64,000 nucleotides of DNA from Udaeobacter sp963725505 (GTDB taxonomy: Bacteria; Verrucomicrobiota; Verrucomicrobiia; Chthoniobacterales; UBA10450). The stretch is from assembly GCA_963725505.1 (NCBI GenBank), contig CAVRYN010000005.1, positions 752,828 through 816,827 of the forward strand. Reading direction: 5' to 3'. Under the pieces are notes generated by a model. That model saw only the letters and a program-made list of their open reading frames with translations. It searched no databases and had not been told where the DNA came from. The translations under genes and the position numbers were made by a program. Of the stretch, positions 46,322 to 54,805 are shown piece by piece (within the stretch, counting starts at the first letter, position 1; each line of letters begins with the position of its first letter).

Positions 46322-47506
46322 TTACCGATACATAGAGATAATTTGATCGACTCTGGTGCTGGAAATTGAATTAATCGCGCCATTTTCTGGGAGATCGTTA
46401 AGATAGGTCAATTGCCCGTTGGGAGCCGCGAGAGCCAAGAAAGGAGCGCCGTCAGATTCCCCTCCCACGAGAGCATATCCGGAACGATCAAGTGCGATCC
46501 CATCCAAAAATCCCTCCCCTGTGGGAAGGCCTTGCAGAGGGGTCAAGACACCGTTCGGAGCGACGAACGCTCCGTAGGGGTGTGATGCGGCGAGCCCGGC
46601 AATGAGTCCCGTGCCGGAAGCATTGATTGCGACATTATAGATAATTCCCGTGGTCGTGGGCAGATTTTGTATAGGTGTGGCAACGCCTTGAGGTGATACG
46701 AAAGCGGCATAAGGCTGAGACTGAGAGGTGCCTCCCATGATACCCGCTCCAGCATCATTGATCGCAACGCTATAATTAATTCCTTGCGGCAGATTGGCAA
46801 TCGGCCTTACCAACCCTGAGCGAGAGACGAAGGCCGCATACACGGACTCATTGTCCTGACCTCCGATCAAAGCGTTGTGCGAATTACTCACGGAAATCCA
46901 AAAAATGCCTCCAATCACCGGCAGCCCTGCCAGGGGTTCCACCACACCTTTGTGTGAAACAAAAGCCGCATAGGCAGAATTTGACGGACCTTTTCCTCCA
47001 ATGATTCCATTTTGGAAAAAGCCGAGTACAACGCTATAAATCAGTCCACTCGGAGGCAAAGAGAGCGATTGTGCCTCACCCTTGGACGAGACCAGGGCGG
47101 CGTAGGGAACGCTGGAATCGGCATGCCCTCCTCCAACAAGCCCTTTCCCGGACTCATCGATGGCAACCGTATAGATCTCTCCGGGTGCCATGAGTCCGCT
47201 TATCGGCGTTAACTCTCCCTTGTGAGAGACCAACGCCGCATAGGCATTCACGCCTTCGGTCCCGCCAATGATTCCTCGGCGAGAGGAGTTCATGGCGACT
47301 CGATAAGTAAGTCCTTCAGCCGGCAGTCCAGCCAATTCCATCACAGAGCGATCCGACCTGACAATAGCCGCATACGGAGCGTCTCCCTGGCCTCCAACAA
47401 TCGCGATTGAGGTTGGATTTTCTCCGAACAGATCCGTGACAGAGGAGGTGCAAATGGCAACGAGACTAAAAACGGACAATCTTAGAAAATTCAAAACGGT
47501 TTGCAT
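46322..47506 (-). CDS. Exported protein with about eight tandem 45-50-residue repeats
   Basis: A 394-residue exported protein with a signal peptide (about residues 1-28, FLRLSVFSLVAICTSSV). The rest is built of tandem units of consensus YxVAIN.SG.GLIGG....PYAAFVS..G...PL..LP; for example IYTVAIDESGKGLVGGG, INYSVAINDAGAGIMGGTS and IIYNVAINASGTGLIAGL. The pattern predicts a beta-propeller or beta-solenoid. I recall similar repeats in proteins of environmental Chlamydiae, so exchange within the PVC group is possible but not shown. No enzyme motif is present; a surface or adhesion role is an inference. Confidence 0.8.
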   Translation of the reverse strand: MQTVLNFLRLSVFSLVAICTSSVTDLFGENPTSIAIVGGQGDAPYAAIVRSDRSVMELAGLPAEGLTYRVAMNSSRRGIIGGTEGVNAYAALVSHKGELTPISGLMAPGEIYTVAIDESGKGLVGGGHADSSVPYAALVSSKGEAQSLSLPPSGLIYSVVLGFFQNGIIGGKGPSNSAYAAFVSHKGVVEPLAGLPVIGGIFWISVSNSHNALIGGQDNESVYAAFVSRSGLVRPIANLPQGINYSVAINDAGAGIMGGTSQSQPYAAFVSPQGVATPIQNLPTTTGIIYNVAINASGTGLIAGLAASHPYGAFVAPNGVLTPLQGLPTGEGFLDGIALDRSGYALVGGESDGAPFLALAAPNGQLTYLNDLPENGAINSISSTRVDQIISMYR

Positions 47507-47679
47507 ACTTTACCTTACCGAGACATTTCAGGATTGGCATCTATAAAGTACCACCAATGCCATTTGAGACTAGCCATGAGCGCCGACAAAAACGAGACCG
47601 ATCCGCAACAGTATTACGGGTGGAAATACCCAGTAGTGCCCAAGACAACGCGAGAGTAGTATTTCTGCGCGCGCTCCGA

Positions 47680-48864
47680 TTATTCTCCGTTAGCGACCAT
47701 TTGCGGTGCCGGGCGGTCCATTTCGACCTGGGCGCTCACTTTCTGTAGGCCCGCAGTGAGTGCTGCAACTTCTTTTTTCAGCTCTTGCACTTGGCGATGT
47801 TCTTTGAGAAACTCGTTGAGCAACATCGCGTTCACCGCGTCGTAACGAACTGTATAGGGCTTGCCGTCGGCGTCGTAAATCACCAGGTCGGGATTTACCT
47901 TCGCAACGTCCTCAGCAATTAAACCAAAGTTCGGCGTGTTATCCTTATGGACTTTGTAACGAAAACTCACCGGTTGAAGTGCCAGGATCGACTCACTGGC
48001 TTTCTCAATCGGTTTGATATCGGTCTTGTACCGCCTCGAAGAGCTAACAGTCCCAAGCTGCCCATCAGAATCGATCAGGACCGGCACGGCGTCGTTGTTT
48101 CCAGTCGTAACCGCGCGAATGCCGGCGATGAAGGCCCTTGTCTGCAGAGGGGCTATGCCAATGCGGATGGTTCCGTTTTCCCCTTCGACACCTAAGTTTC
48201 CGCTGCCGATAACGATATTCTTATCGCCCGTAACAAACTCCCCGGCACCAGTGCCCAAGGCAGTGTTGAATCTGCCCGTCGTGTTGAAGCCGAGCGCAGC
48301 ATAGCCAACGGCCGTGTTGTCGTTGCCGGTGGTGTTTAGTTGCATTGCTTGAGCCCCGATGGCTGTGTTGCGGCCTGTGGTATTGAATTGGAGCGCTGCC
48401 CAACCAACGGCGACGCTGCCGGAGCCGGTGGTGTTACTTTGAAGCGCACGTGCACCGGCCGCTGTGTTGACGCTGCCTCGCGTGTTGGTAACCAGTGCAA
48501 ACGCGCCGGTGGCCGTGTTTTGGTCACCAGTAGTGTTGCTGAAAAGCGTCCCGGCCCCGGTGGCGGTATTTTGGTCGGCTGTGTTGAGAAAAAGTGCCCC
48601 AGTGCCAATGGCTGTATTGACGTCGCCGGTCGTAACGCTTGCTAGCGAATAGAAGCCGACTGCCGTATTGTAGAGACCAGTCGTCAGATTCAACAAGGCA
48701 TTGTCGCCCTCGGCCGTAGTGCCGTTCGGATAGCCTCCGTCCGGCGGCGGGCTTACCGCGGACATTGTTAGCGAAAAGGCGAAGCAGCCGATCAGGCGTA
48801 AAAGCAAAAGGAGAGCAGATCGGCCGTACAAGGGAATGTAATTTGTGGATGTTGTCGTGTTCAT
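47680..48864 (-). CDS. Surface protein with YadA-like head repeats and S74 chaperone domain
   Basis: A 394-residue exported protein. After a signal segment (LLLLRLIGCFAFSLTMSAVS) come about ten repeats such as NTAVGFYSLASVTTGDVNTA, NTATGAFALVTNT and NTAIGAQAMQLNTTGNDNTA, the left-handed beta-roll of trimeric adhesin heads. Residues after about 265 are a peptidase S74 intramolecular chaperone, starting SSRRYKTDIKPIEKASESIL and including FGLIAEDV and a C-terminal coiled coil (LKKEVAALTAGLQKVSAQVE). S74 domains trimerise and cleave themselves off. ATG at 48864 is preferred to 48969. No phage genes are nearby. Confidence 0.82.
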   Translation of the reverse strand: MNTTTSTNYIPLYGRSALLLLLRLIGCFAFSLTMSAVSPPPDGGYPNGTTAEGDNALLNLTTGLYNTAVGFYSLASVTTGDVNTAIGTGALFLNTADQNTATGAGTLFSNTTGDQNTATGAFALVTNTRGSVNTAAGARALQSNTTGSGSVAVGWAALQFNTTGRNTAIGAQAMQLNTTGNDNTAVGYAALGFNTTGRFNTALGTGAGEFVTGDKNIVIGSGNLGVEGENGTIRIGIAPLQTRAFIAGIRAVTTGNNDAVPVLIDSDGQLGTVSSSRRYKTDIKPIEKASESILALQPVSFRYKVHKDNTPNFGLIAEDVAKVNPDLVIYDADGKPYTVRYDAVNAMLLNEFLKEHRQVQELKKEVAALTAGLQKVSAQVEMDRPAPQMVANGE

Positions 48865-49286
48865 GGGCCAGCGATAAACAATCCAGTCCGACCTTGCGAG
48901 ACAAAAAAACTCTTTCGGTGATTTACTGCACGACATGCAATGCGATCGCAGGAGTGGGCGAAGGAACAAGGGCTCGGAACAGCCGCGTTCAGAAGAAAGT
49001 CACCGATGGGAATACAAGAAGAACTGCGAGCTTCACTACCCGCGGTTTTCGCGGCCCCAAAGCTGGTCGGCCGCGGCACGACTCCGAGCAGAAGCGAGGG
49101 GTCAGAGCTTATTATTGATACTGATTCACCGCAGCAACAACGGTGGTCAATGCGACGGCACGAACGCAATCAGTCGTGAGAAAAACATTTCGGACTGTCG
49201 ATAGTAAGCTCTGACCCCTATTCTGACACTAGTTTCGCCAGTAGCGCTCGCGCAACAGGGCGGCGATTCGACTATGGAGCGCGTTA
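48865..49286. other. 422-base spacer containing an inverted-repeat element
   Basis: No gene. The element at 49098-49218 is given separately; the rest (48870-49090) has no feature I can support. Confidence 0.5.
49098..49218. repeat. REP/MITE-like element with GGGGTCAGAGCTTA ends
   Basis: 121 bases, bounded by the inverted ends GGGGTCAGAGCTTATTATTGA and its near-complement ending AGTAAGCTCTGACCCC. Elements with these ends are recalled from many bacterial genomes as REP-like sequences mobilised by IS200-type (RAYT) transposases. No transposase gene is in this window. Confidence 0.7.
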
Positions 49287-49748
49287 CTAATGCCCGCGAG
49301 AAGTGCTCGGTAGAATCGCGAACGGGCCTGACGACGTGAGAAGAAATACGCAAGCAGACTCGCCACCGCACTGCACCGCATGATTGGTATTTGGAGGGAT
49401 TTCTGAGTACGACCCGGGGCCAAGCGTTTTCTTATCGGAACCCTCATACTGGACTACGATTGTTCCCGAGATGACAACAACCCGCTCCACCGAGGGATGC
49501 TTGTGCATGGGCGGTGCATAGCCCGCCGGAAATTTTCGGAGCATTCCATGTTCGCCGGAAGCGGGATTTCCCCAAAGTGGGACGCTCTGAACGCCTGGAA
49601 GCGCTTTGTCGTCTTGCCACTTCATTTCGCTGGACGACCACACCTTCGCCTTGTCAGCCGACTCCTGAGCGTCAGCGTCAATTGCGAAGACAACATAGAG
49701 GGCTAGTAACGCCGCAAACCGAAAGGAAATATGGAGCATGGGGATCAA
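49287..49748 (-). CDS. Exported cupin protein
   Basis: A 153-residue exported cupin with signal peptide (FRFAALLALYVVFAIDADA). The single cupin domain has LRKFPAGYAPPMHKHPSVERVVVISG (His-His-Glu metal ligands) and LGPGSYSEIPPNTNHAVQCGG. The pattern fits ChrR-like or DUF4437-type cupins. Start at 49748 or at 49739. Confidence 0.75.
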   Translation of the reverse strand: MIPMLHISFRFAALLALYVVFAIDADAQESADKAKVWSSSEMKWQDDKALPGVQSVPLWGNPASGEHGMLRKFPAGYAPPMHKHPSVERVVVISGTIVVQYEGSDKKTLGPGSYSEIPPNTNHAVQCGGESACVFLLTSSGPFAILPSTSRGH

Positions 49749-49834
49749 TGAATCAGAAGCGGGAGAAAAACGCTACTCCAAATGAGCACTGCGCGCAGAC
49801 AATTCCAGTTCCCGCTCTTTTGGTTCCCGCGAAC

Positions 49835-50341
49835 CTACGGAGTGATGACGTATTTTGAGAATTGGCTTCCCCAAAACATCACTGTCTCGGCATAGCGCAG
49901 CCCGGTTTTTTCCAGCACTCGCACCGAGGCGATGTTCTCTGGCATCACCAGGCCGATAATCCGTTTGAGGCCGAGATCGGCGAACCCGAAACGCACTGAG
50001 GCAAGCGCAGCTTCAGTCGCCAATCCCAGACCCCAGTGAGTCCGCATTAGGCGGAATGCGACGTCGACCTCGCCGAATTCTTCCAGATATTTCAACCCCG
50101 CAAAGCCGATCTGTTCGCCGGTGCTTTTGAGGATACAGGCGCCACGGCCAAAGCCGTATTTCCGATAGTCGGCGATTGGATGATCGACCAATATCTGCCT
50201 GGCCTGTTCGACATTGAGCAACCGCTTATCGGGAACGAACCGTAACACTTCTGGATCGCTATTCAGCTTAAAGAACGCCTCCGCGTCATCTTCGACATAC
50301 TCGCGCAGGAGTAATCGGTCGGTCTCGAGAATCACCTTCAT
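49835..50341 (-). CDS. GNAT acetyltransferase (RimJ-like)
   Basis: A 168-residue acetyltransferase. ETDRLLLREYVEDDAEAFFKLNSDPEVLRF is the usual start, VAFRLMRTHWGLGLATEAALA binds acetyl-CoA, and RIIGLVMPENIASVRVLEKTGLRYAE closes the fold. Substrate unknown, likely a small molecule or protein N-terminus. Confidence 0.9.
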   Translation of the reverse strand: MKVILETDRLLLREYVEDDAEAFFKLNSDPEVLRFVPDKRLLNVEQARQILVDHPIADYRKYGFGRGACILKSTGEQIGFAGLKYLEEFGEVDVAFRLMRTHWGLGLATEAALASVRFGFADLGLKRIIGLVMPENIASVRVLEKTGLRYAETVMFWGSQFSKYVITP

Positions 50342-50610
50342 TTAACGTTCCTTTAAACGCGCTTAAACCACGAATGCACACCAATGAACACTAACTCAAA
50401 TTGTCTGGTAGCATTCAGCAATCGAAGGCGGATCGTCACTTGCTTTTCGACACGTCTCCGCCGCGTCGGGCGGGGAGATGAAAGCGCACGCTCTATTAAG
50501 ATCGGCGACAGCTCCAGGCCAAGCTCAGTCAAAGGGCTTACCAACGGACCATATTTCCTACAAAATAGTTGTTTGACTTACTTGTCTTGCCGGGGTAATA
50601 CTTAACGGTT

Positions 50611-50856
50611 ATGAATCCAACACCGAAAACCGACACCGTGTCATTCACCGTAAAAGGGCAGGTGGTAATTCCCCGGTGGCTGCGAAAAGATTTCGAAATC
50701 AACGAGGGAACCCGCGCCGTGGTTTATAAACAGAACGACCACATCGTTCTCAAACCGCTGACCGCGCAGCATTATCGCCGGCTTCGTGGATCGCTCAAAG
50801 GCACGAAGGCGATGGACGTTTTTATGTCCGAGCGGAAGCGCGAACGGGAACTGTAA
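50611..50856 (+). CDS. AbrB/MazE-type antitoxin
   Basis: An 81-residue antitoxin with the swapped-hairpin DNA-binding domain: VSFTVKGQVVIPRWLRKDFEINEGTRAVVYKQNDHIVLKPL. The C-terminal tail should bind the PIN toxin that follows after two bases. As a dimer it would also repress the operon. Confidence 0.9.
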   Translation: MNPTPKTDTVSFTVKGQVVIPRWLRKDFEINEGTRAVVYKQNDHIVLKPLTAQHYRRLRGSLKGTKAMDVFMSERKREREL

Positions 50857-50858
50857 TT

Positions 50859-51272
50859 ATGGCGACGATGGTTTTGGATGCGCATGCGTTGATGGTTCTT
50901 TTTAACGACGAGCCCGGCGCCGAGGAAGTTGAGAAAATTCTGCTCAAGGCGGAAAGCGGAAGCCCGAAGTTGCTGATGAGCGTGGTGAATTGGGGAGAGA
51001 TTTATTACTCGATCCTCCGCGGCGCGTCAGCGGAAATGGCCGAGTCAAAATCTCACGAAATCGCCGGTATGCAGATTGAGATCGTTCCGGTCGATGCGCG
51101 TGATTTAGAACTTGTCCGACAAGCAGCGGTGTTCAAAGCAGCGAAGAAAATGTCGTACGCTGATTGCTTCGCGGCTGCGTTGGCAAAAATCAAGAACGCT
51201 GAACTAGTGACCGGAGATCCCGAATTCAAGGTCGTCGAAAGCGAATTAAAGAAGATCAGATGGCTGAAATGA
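50859..51272 (+). CDS. PIN domain toxin (VapC-type)
   Basis: A 137-residue RNase toxin. Acidic active-site residues are in VLDAHALMVLFNDEPG (Asp near the start), WGEIYYSI (Glu) and KMSYADCFAAALA (Asp), ending LVTGDPEFKVV. VapC-type toxins cut tRNA or rRNA. Second toxin-antitoxin pair in the window. Confidence 0.9.
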   Translation: MATMVLDAHALMVLFNDEPGAEEVEKILLKAESGSPKLLMSVVNWGEIYYSILRGASAEMAESKSHEIAGMQIEIVPVDARDLELVRQAAVFKAAKKMSYADCFAAALAKIKNAELVTGDPEFKVVESELKKIRWLK

Positions 51273-51285
51273 ATAACTGAGCATT

Positions 51286-51510
51286 ATGGCATTAACGGAT
51301 ACGAAACTGCAGACGTTTGCGCCTGAGCTTTATCAGGATATCTGGCTAAACGATTTAGTGATGTACTCCGTGTACGTGCTCGCCGAGAGCAAGAATGAGA
51401 TCAACGCTGAAGAGATCGGGTGGGAAGACCGGGGTCAGGTGGGAAGACCGGGTCAGGTGGGAAGACCGGGTCAGATCTCAACTTTGTACATTATCCTAGC
51501 GGCGCGTTGA
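51286..51510 (+). CDS. Short open frame with tandem repeat, unknown
   Basis: A 74-residue frame starting ATG 13 bases after the toxin stop. The first part MALTDTKLQTFAPELYQDIW looks natural, but from residue 46 it runs into a tandem repeat (VGRPGQVGRPGQ) and ends soon after, so it may be the front end of a truncated gene. No family recognised. Confidence 0.4.
   Translation: MALTDTKLQTFAPELYQDIWLNDLVMYSVYVLAESKNEINAEEIGWEDRGQVGRPGQVGRPGQISTLYIILAAR
51421..51474. repeat. Tandem 18-base repeat, three units
   Basis: Three units of GGGAAGACCGGGTCAGGT, the first with one extra G and the last incomplete. The unit length keeps the frame and encodes a VGRPGQ motif. Confidence 0.85.
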
Positions 51511-51534
51511 ACCATTAAATTGTTACATCGTTAC
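51499..51534 (+). repeat. 36-base direct repeat left of the carbonic anhydrase gene
   Basis: Matches 52315-52350 at all but about four positions; both share the core TTAAATTGTTACATCGTTAC. The pair flanks the carbonic anhydrase gene. Confidence 0.8.
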
Positions 51535-51641
51535 ATCGGAAGGCATATTCCGCTTCGCGGCTAGGGTTTTGAACCCGCGGATCGACTTTGTGCTTGGCAC
51601 TTCATTGTTTTGCTGCTGAGATGTCTGTGGCCAGCAGTAAA

Positions 51642-52304
51642 ATGAAAACAAATGTGGTCCGAATAGTAACATGCAGCTGTCTTGCGTTTTGCGCGAGCAG
51701 CATGGCAGGTGAGTCTACTAACATCGGCGCGGACGATGCGCTCAGTCGGTTAATGAATGAGAATAGACGATTTGTCGCTGGAAAATCAAACGAGCCCACA
51801 GGTCCGGCATTGATTGAACGTCGCCATGCCCTGGCAAAGGATCAAAAACCATTTGCTGTCGTGGTGAGTTGCTCCGATTCGCGCGTCCCGCCGGAACTCG
51901 TTTTTGATGTAGGCTTAGGCGACATTTTTGTCGTTCGCACCGCCGGAGAAGTGATGGATGAGGTCGGAGTGGGTAGCGTCGAATACGCAGTCGAACATTT
52001 GGGAACGCACTTGATTGTTGTACTCGGGCACCAACGCTGCGGAGCGGTTTCCGCCGCTGTCGCAGGAGCGAAGGAGACGGGAGATATTCCGAATGTGTTA
52101 AAAGCGATTTCGCCAGCAATTGAGGAGACGAAAGGCCAGTCCGGCGATCCAATTGAAAATGCCATCCGCGCGAACGCACGCGACATCGCGAAACACTTGC
52201 AGAGCGCCGGTCCTATCATCGCGCCGCGCGTGCAGTCGGGAGAAGTAAAGATCGTCGCTGCGTACTACAGTCTCGATACTGGGCAGGTTGAATTGCTTAA
52301 GTGA
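51642..52304 (+). CDS. Exported beta-carbonic anhydrase
   Basis: A zinc enzyme of about 220 residues for CO2/bicarbonate interconversion. Zinc ligands are seen in VVVSCSDSRVPPE (Cys and Asp, near residue 76) and VLGHQRCGAV (His and Cys, near 128-131), with VVRTAGEV and GSVEYAVEHLG in between. The N-terminus (VRIVTCSCLAFCASSMAG) looks like a signal or lipoprotein peptide, so a periplasmic location is likely. Starts at 51621 and 51588 are alternatives. It is flanked by a pair of direct repeats. Confidence 0.87.
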   Translation: MKTNVVRIVTCSCLAFCASSMAGESTNIGADDALSRLMNENRRFVAGKSNEPTGPALIERRHALAKDQKPFAVVVSCSDSRVPPELVFDVGLGDIFVVRTAGEVMDEVGVGSVEYAVEHLGTHLIVVLGHQRCGAVSAAVAGAKETGDIPNVLKAISPAIEETKGQSGDPIENAIRANARDIAKHLQSAGPIIAPRVQSGEVKIVAAYYSLDTGQVELLK

Positions 52305-52314
52305 ACTCAGCCTG

Positions 52315-52350
52315 GCGGCGGGTTGGACCGTTAAATTGTTACATCGTTAC
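52315..52350 (+). repeat. 36-base direct repeat right of the carbonic anhydrase gene
   Basis: Partner of the repeat at 51499-51534, beginning 11 bases after the carbonic anhydrase stop. Confidence 0.8.
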
Positions 52351-52381
52351 AACGTTCTAAAAACACCAGCCGTCAGAGGCA

Positions 52382-52461
52382 TCACTGTTTAGAGATGGCG
52401 GATTGCTTGCCGCGAAGGATGTACTTTTGCACCTTGCCCGTCGCTGTTTTTGGCAGCTCGG
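52382..52461 (-). repeat. Second, diverged copy of the acyl-CoA ligase 3' end
   Basis: 80 bases that match 52524-52603 at most positions, including the identical run CCTTGCCCGTCGCTGTTTTT. On the minus strand it encodes ELPKTATGKVQKYILRGKQ-like sequence, the end of the ligase gene. It lies just beyond the real stop. Confidence 0.8.
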
Positions 52462-52523
52462 ACACAACAATAGAGGACAGAGGACGGAGGTCAGAGGTCA
52501 GAAGTCAGAAGCGTCAGAATTGG

Positions 52524-54095
52524 TCACTGTTTGGAAATGGCCGGCTGCTTTCCTCGAAGGACATACTTCTGGACCTTGCCCGTCGCTGTTTTTGGCAGCT
52601 CGGGTACGAAGTGAATTTTCTGCGGACACTTGAAGTGCGCCAGATGATCACGAGCGTAATTGCGCAGCTCGGTTTCCGTCGCGGTCGCGCCTGCTTCTAA
52701 GACGACAAATGCGTGGGGCGCCTCGCCCCAGCGCTCGTCCGGCATTCCTACGATTGCCACCTCTTGAACGGCTGGATGTCGCAGCAAGGCGCCTTCGACT
52801 TCTACCGACGAAATATTTTCGCCACCGCTAATAATTACATCTTTTAATCGATCCCGAATTTCCACGTAGCCATCGGGGTGAACGGCGGCGGCATCGCCGG
52901 TATGAAACCAGCCGCCTCGCATCGCCTCGCCTGTCGCTTCGGCATCTTTATAATAGCCTTTCATGACAGCATTCCCGCGAACGATGATTTCACCAATCGC
53001 CTCACCATTTTGTGGAATATCGTGTCCTTCTTCATCGACAACCCGCAGTTCGCCTGACGTGAGCAGTTCTACTCCCTGGCGCGCTTTAATGACGGAGCGC
53101 TCAGCGCACAAAAGCTTTTCGTGTTCAGGTCGTGATTCGCAGATCGTAATGAAAGGCGATGTCTCGGTTAGCCCGTAGGCTTGGGTAATCACCCATCCGA
53201 GTTCTCCTTCAATTCGCTCGATCGTTGTCGCCGCCGGAGGAGCTCCTGCAGTCAAAACGCGCACGCCACGGCGCGCTTCGCGTCTGAGTTCTTCCGGAGC
53301 ATGGGCAATGCCGATTAACACCGTTGGCGCGGCGCAAAGCATACTCACGGACTCCTGTTTAATTTTCTCGAAAACAGCACTCGGCTGAACTTTTCTCAGG
53401 CAGATGTGCGTCGCGCCTATCGCGGTGACAATCCAGACAAAGGTCCAGCCGTTGGCGTGAAACATCGGCAGAGTCCAAAGATAGCGATCCGCCAGCGTCA
53501 TCGGGTGATGAAGGAGTGTGCCGACTATGTTGATGTAGGCGTTGCGGTGCGTGATCATCACTCCCTTCGGCCTTGAAGTAGTGCCACTGGTGTAATTAAT
53601 GGTCAGCAGGTCGGTTTCAAGAATGGTCGGTCGGTCAAATTTTTTCGGCGATGCTGCAATCAATGTCTCGTAATCCAACCACCCTGGCTTGCTTCCGCCG
53701 AGCGCGACGAAAGCGGATACGTCTGGGATTTTCGATCGAATGCTATCGACCGGTTCAAGGTAATCGATGTCCGCACAGACGACGCGCGCGCCGCTGTGTT
53801 GAATCAAATACGCAAAATCGTCGGCGGTTAGCCGGTAGTTCAGAGGGACCAGAACGGCGCCGATCTGCGGCACGGCGTAAAACGATTCCAGCTGCGCATG
53901 GGTATTGGGGGCGATGTAAGCGACGCGGTCGCCTTGTTTCACACCGAGCGCCTGCAACGCCGCCGACCACGCGTCGCATCGGTCGAAAAATTGCTCGTAA
54001 CTTAGCCGTAGATCGCCATCCACGACGGCTTCGCGCTCGGGGTAAAGCTTACGAGTCCGACGCGCGAACTCGAGCGGGGTTAATGGGGTCTCCAT
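52524..54095 (-). CDS. Acyl-CoA ligase (AMP-binding family)
   Basis: A 523-residue adenylating enzyme that activates a fatty acid or other carboxylic acid with ATP and CoA. Motifs in order: TINYTSGTTSRPKGVMITH (phosphate-binding loop), YGLTETSP, GWFHTGDAAAVHPDGYVEIRDRLKD, ISGGENISSVEVEGALLRHP and the catalytic Lys in LPKTATGKVQK. Length is usual for medium- or long-chain acyl-CoA synthetases. The ATG at 54095 agrees with the family start (METPLTPLEFARRT). It stands alone; downstream is a partial copy of its 3' end. Confidence 0.92.
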   Translation of the reverse strand: METPLTPLEFARRTRKLYPEREAVVDGDLRLSYEQFFDRCDAWSAALQALGVKQGDRVAYIAPNTHAQLESFYAVPQIGAVLVPLNYRLTADDFAYLIQHSGARVVCADIDYLEPVDSIRSKIPDVSAFVALGGSKPGWLDYETLIAASPKKFDRPTILETDLLTINYTSGTTSRPKGVMITHRNAYINIVGTLLHHPMTLADRYLWTLPMFHANGWTFVWIVTAIGATHICLRKVQPSAVFEKIKQESVSMLCAAPTVLIGIAHAPEELRREARRGVRVLTAGAPPAATTIERIEGELGWVITQAYGLTETSPFITICESRPEHEKLLCAERSVIKARQGVELLTSGELRVVDEEGHDIPQNGEAIGEIIVRGNAVMKGYYKDAEATGEAMRGGWFHTGDAAAVHPDGYVEIRDRLKDVIISGGENISSVEVEGALLRHPAVQEVAIVGMPDERWGEAPHAFVVLEAGATATETELRNYARDHLAHFKCPQKIHFVPELPKTATGKVQKYVLRGKQPAISKQ

Positions 54096-54276
54096 GGCAT
54101 CGAACTATTCTCGATCAGCCGAGGCTTCTAGCGTGCACAGGTTGCGAGGCGGCGTTCAATCCAATTCTGACTAAATGCGAGCAACGAAGAATTCATGCTT
54201 TCTTTTTATCCAGAGTCCCTCCTCAATAAGGCCGAAATAGACGAAACGGAGTTTCGTCGAATTGTAGTTAGGTCTT

Positions 54277-54699
54277 ATGCGCGCTACTCGAATCGTCTTG
54301 GTCACGGTTCTCGCACCGGTCTTTGCCGCAATGCCGTACTTCGCTGCGGCAGTTTGGGGGTTCGCTCACTCTGGCGGTGGACCGCCGGCGCAGGGCGCGG
54401 TGGCCTGCATAGTGTTGGTGCTGGTTGGCGCCACCGCTGCAGTTCTATGCCTTGGTATCGCTCGCGCCGTTTGGAAAAACAGAGAGAAAGTGTCGCGGCG
54501 TTTTTTATTCGGTGTTCCTGTCGGCATCGCCGCAGTGTTTCTCTTTCTCATCGGCGTTCTCCCAGGTCTCATCGTTGGAGACGGAGCTTGGAGCACATTC
54601 CCGGTGGCGTTCGGTATCGCCCTAGTCAGCGCTCTGGTTGGACGCTTCGCAGCTGTTGCTTGGTTGAAGTATGCATATGATTCAAACGAACAGGTCTAA
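54277..54699 (+). CDS. Four-helix membrane protein in an attC-like cassette
   Basis: A 140-residue protein with four hydrophobic segments (about residues 5-28, 40-60, 74-94 and 104-124). No family recognised. Its ATG at 54277 lies just after a GTTAGGT word (54267-54273), and its stop TAA (54697-54699) lies inside GTCTAAC, the R'' word of the attC-like site that follows. This is the usual layout of an integron gene cassette. Confidence 0.7.
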   Translation: MRATRIVLVTVLAPVFAAMPYFAAAVWGFAHSGGGPPAQGAVACIVLVLVGATAAVLCLGIARAVWKNREKVSRRFLFGVPVGIAAVFLFLIGVLPGLIVGDGAWSTFPVAFGIALVSALVGRFAAVAWLKYAYDSNEQV

Positions 54700-54788
54700 C
54701 CAGTCGATGAAGCCAACGGCCCCATTGCGATTCAACTTCAGCGTGTTTGCCACCGACCCGCCCGTGGTTTATCTCTTTCTCGTTAGAC
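54694..54788 (+). other. attC-like recombination site 1
   Basis: A 95-base element bounded by GTCTAAC (54694-54700) and its perfect complement GTTAGAC (54782-54788), the outer R'' and R' sites of integron attC elements (consensus RYYYAAC ... GTTRRRY). Inside, GATGAAGCCAACGGCC near the left pairs loosely with the right part (ACGGGC...TTTATC). It separates two short genes. No integrase gene is in this window. Confidence 0.65.
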
Positions 54789-54805
54789 CTTATGGAGAAC
54801 GCTAC

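Noticed and set aside
46322..48864. Prophage, based on the S74 tail-fibre-type domain
   Set aside because: No capsid, portal, terminase, lysis or integrase gene is nearby, and both proteins have signal peptides.
52395..52700. Plus-strand frame over the end of the acyl-CoA ligase gene
   Set aside because: It is antisense to the ligase and to its duplicate end; the apparent internal repeat in the protein comes from that duplication.
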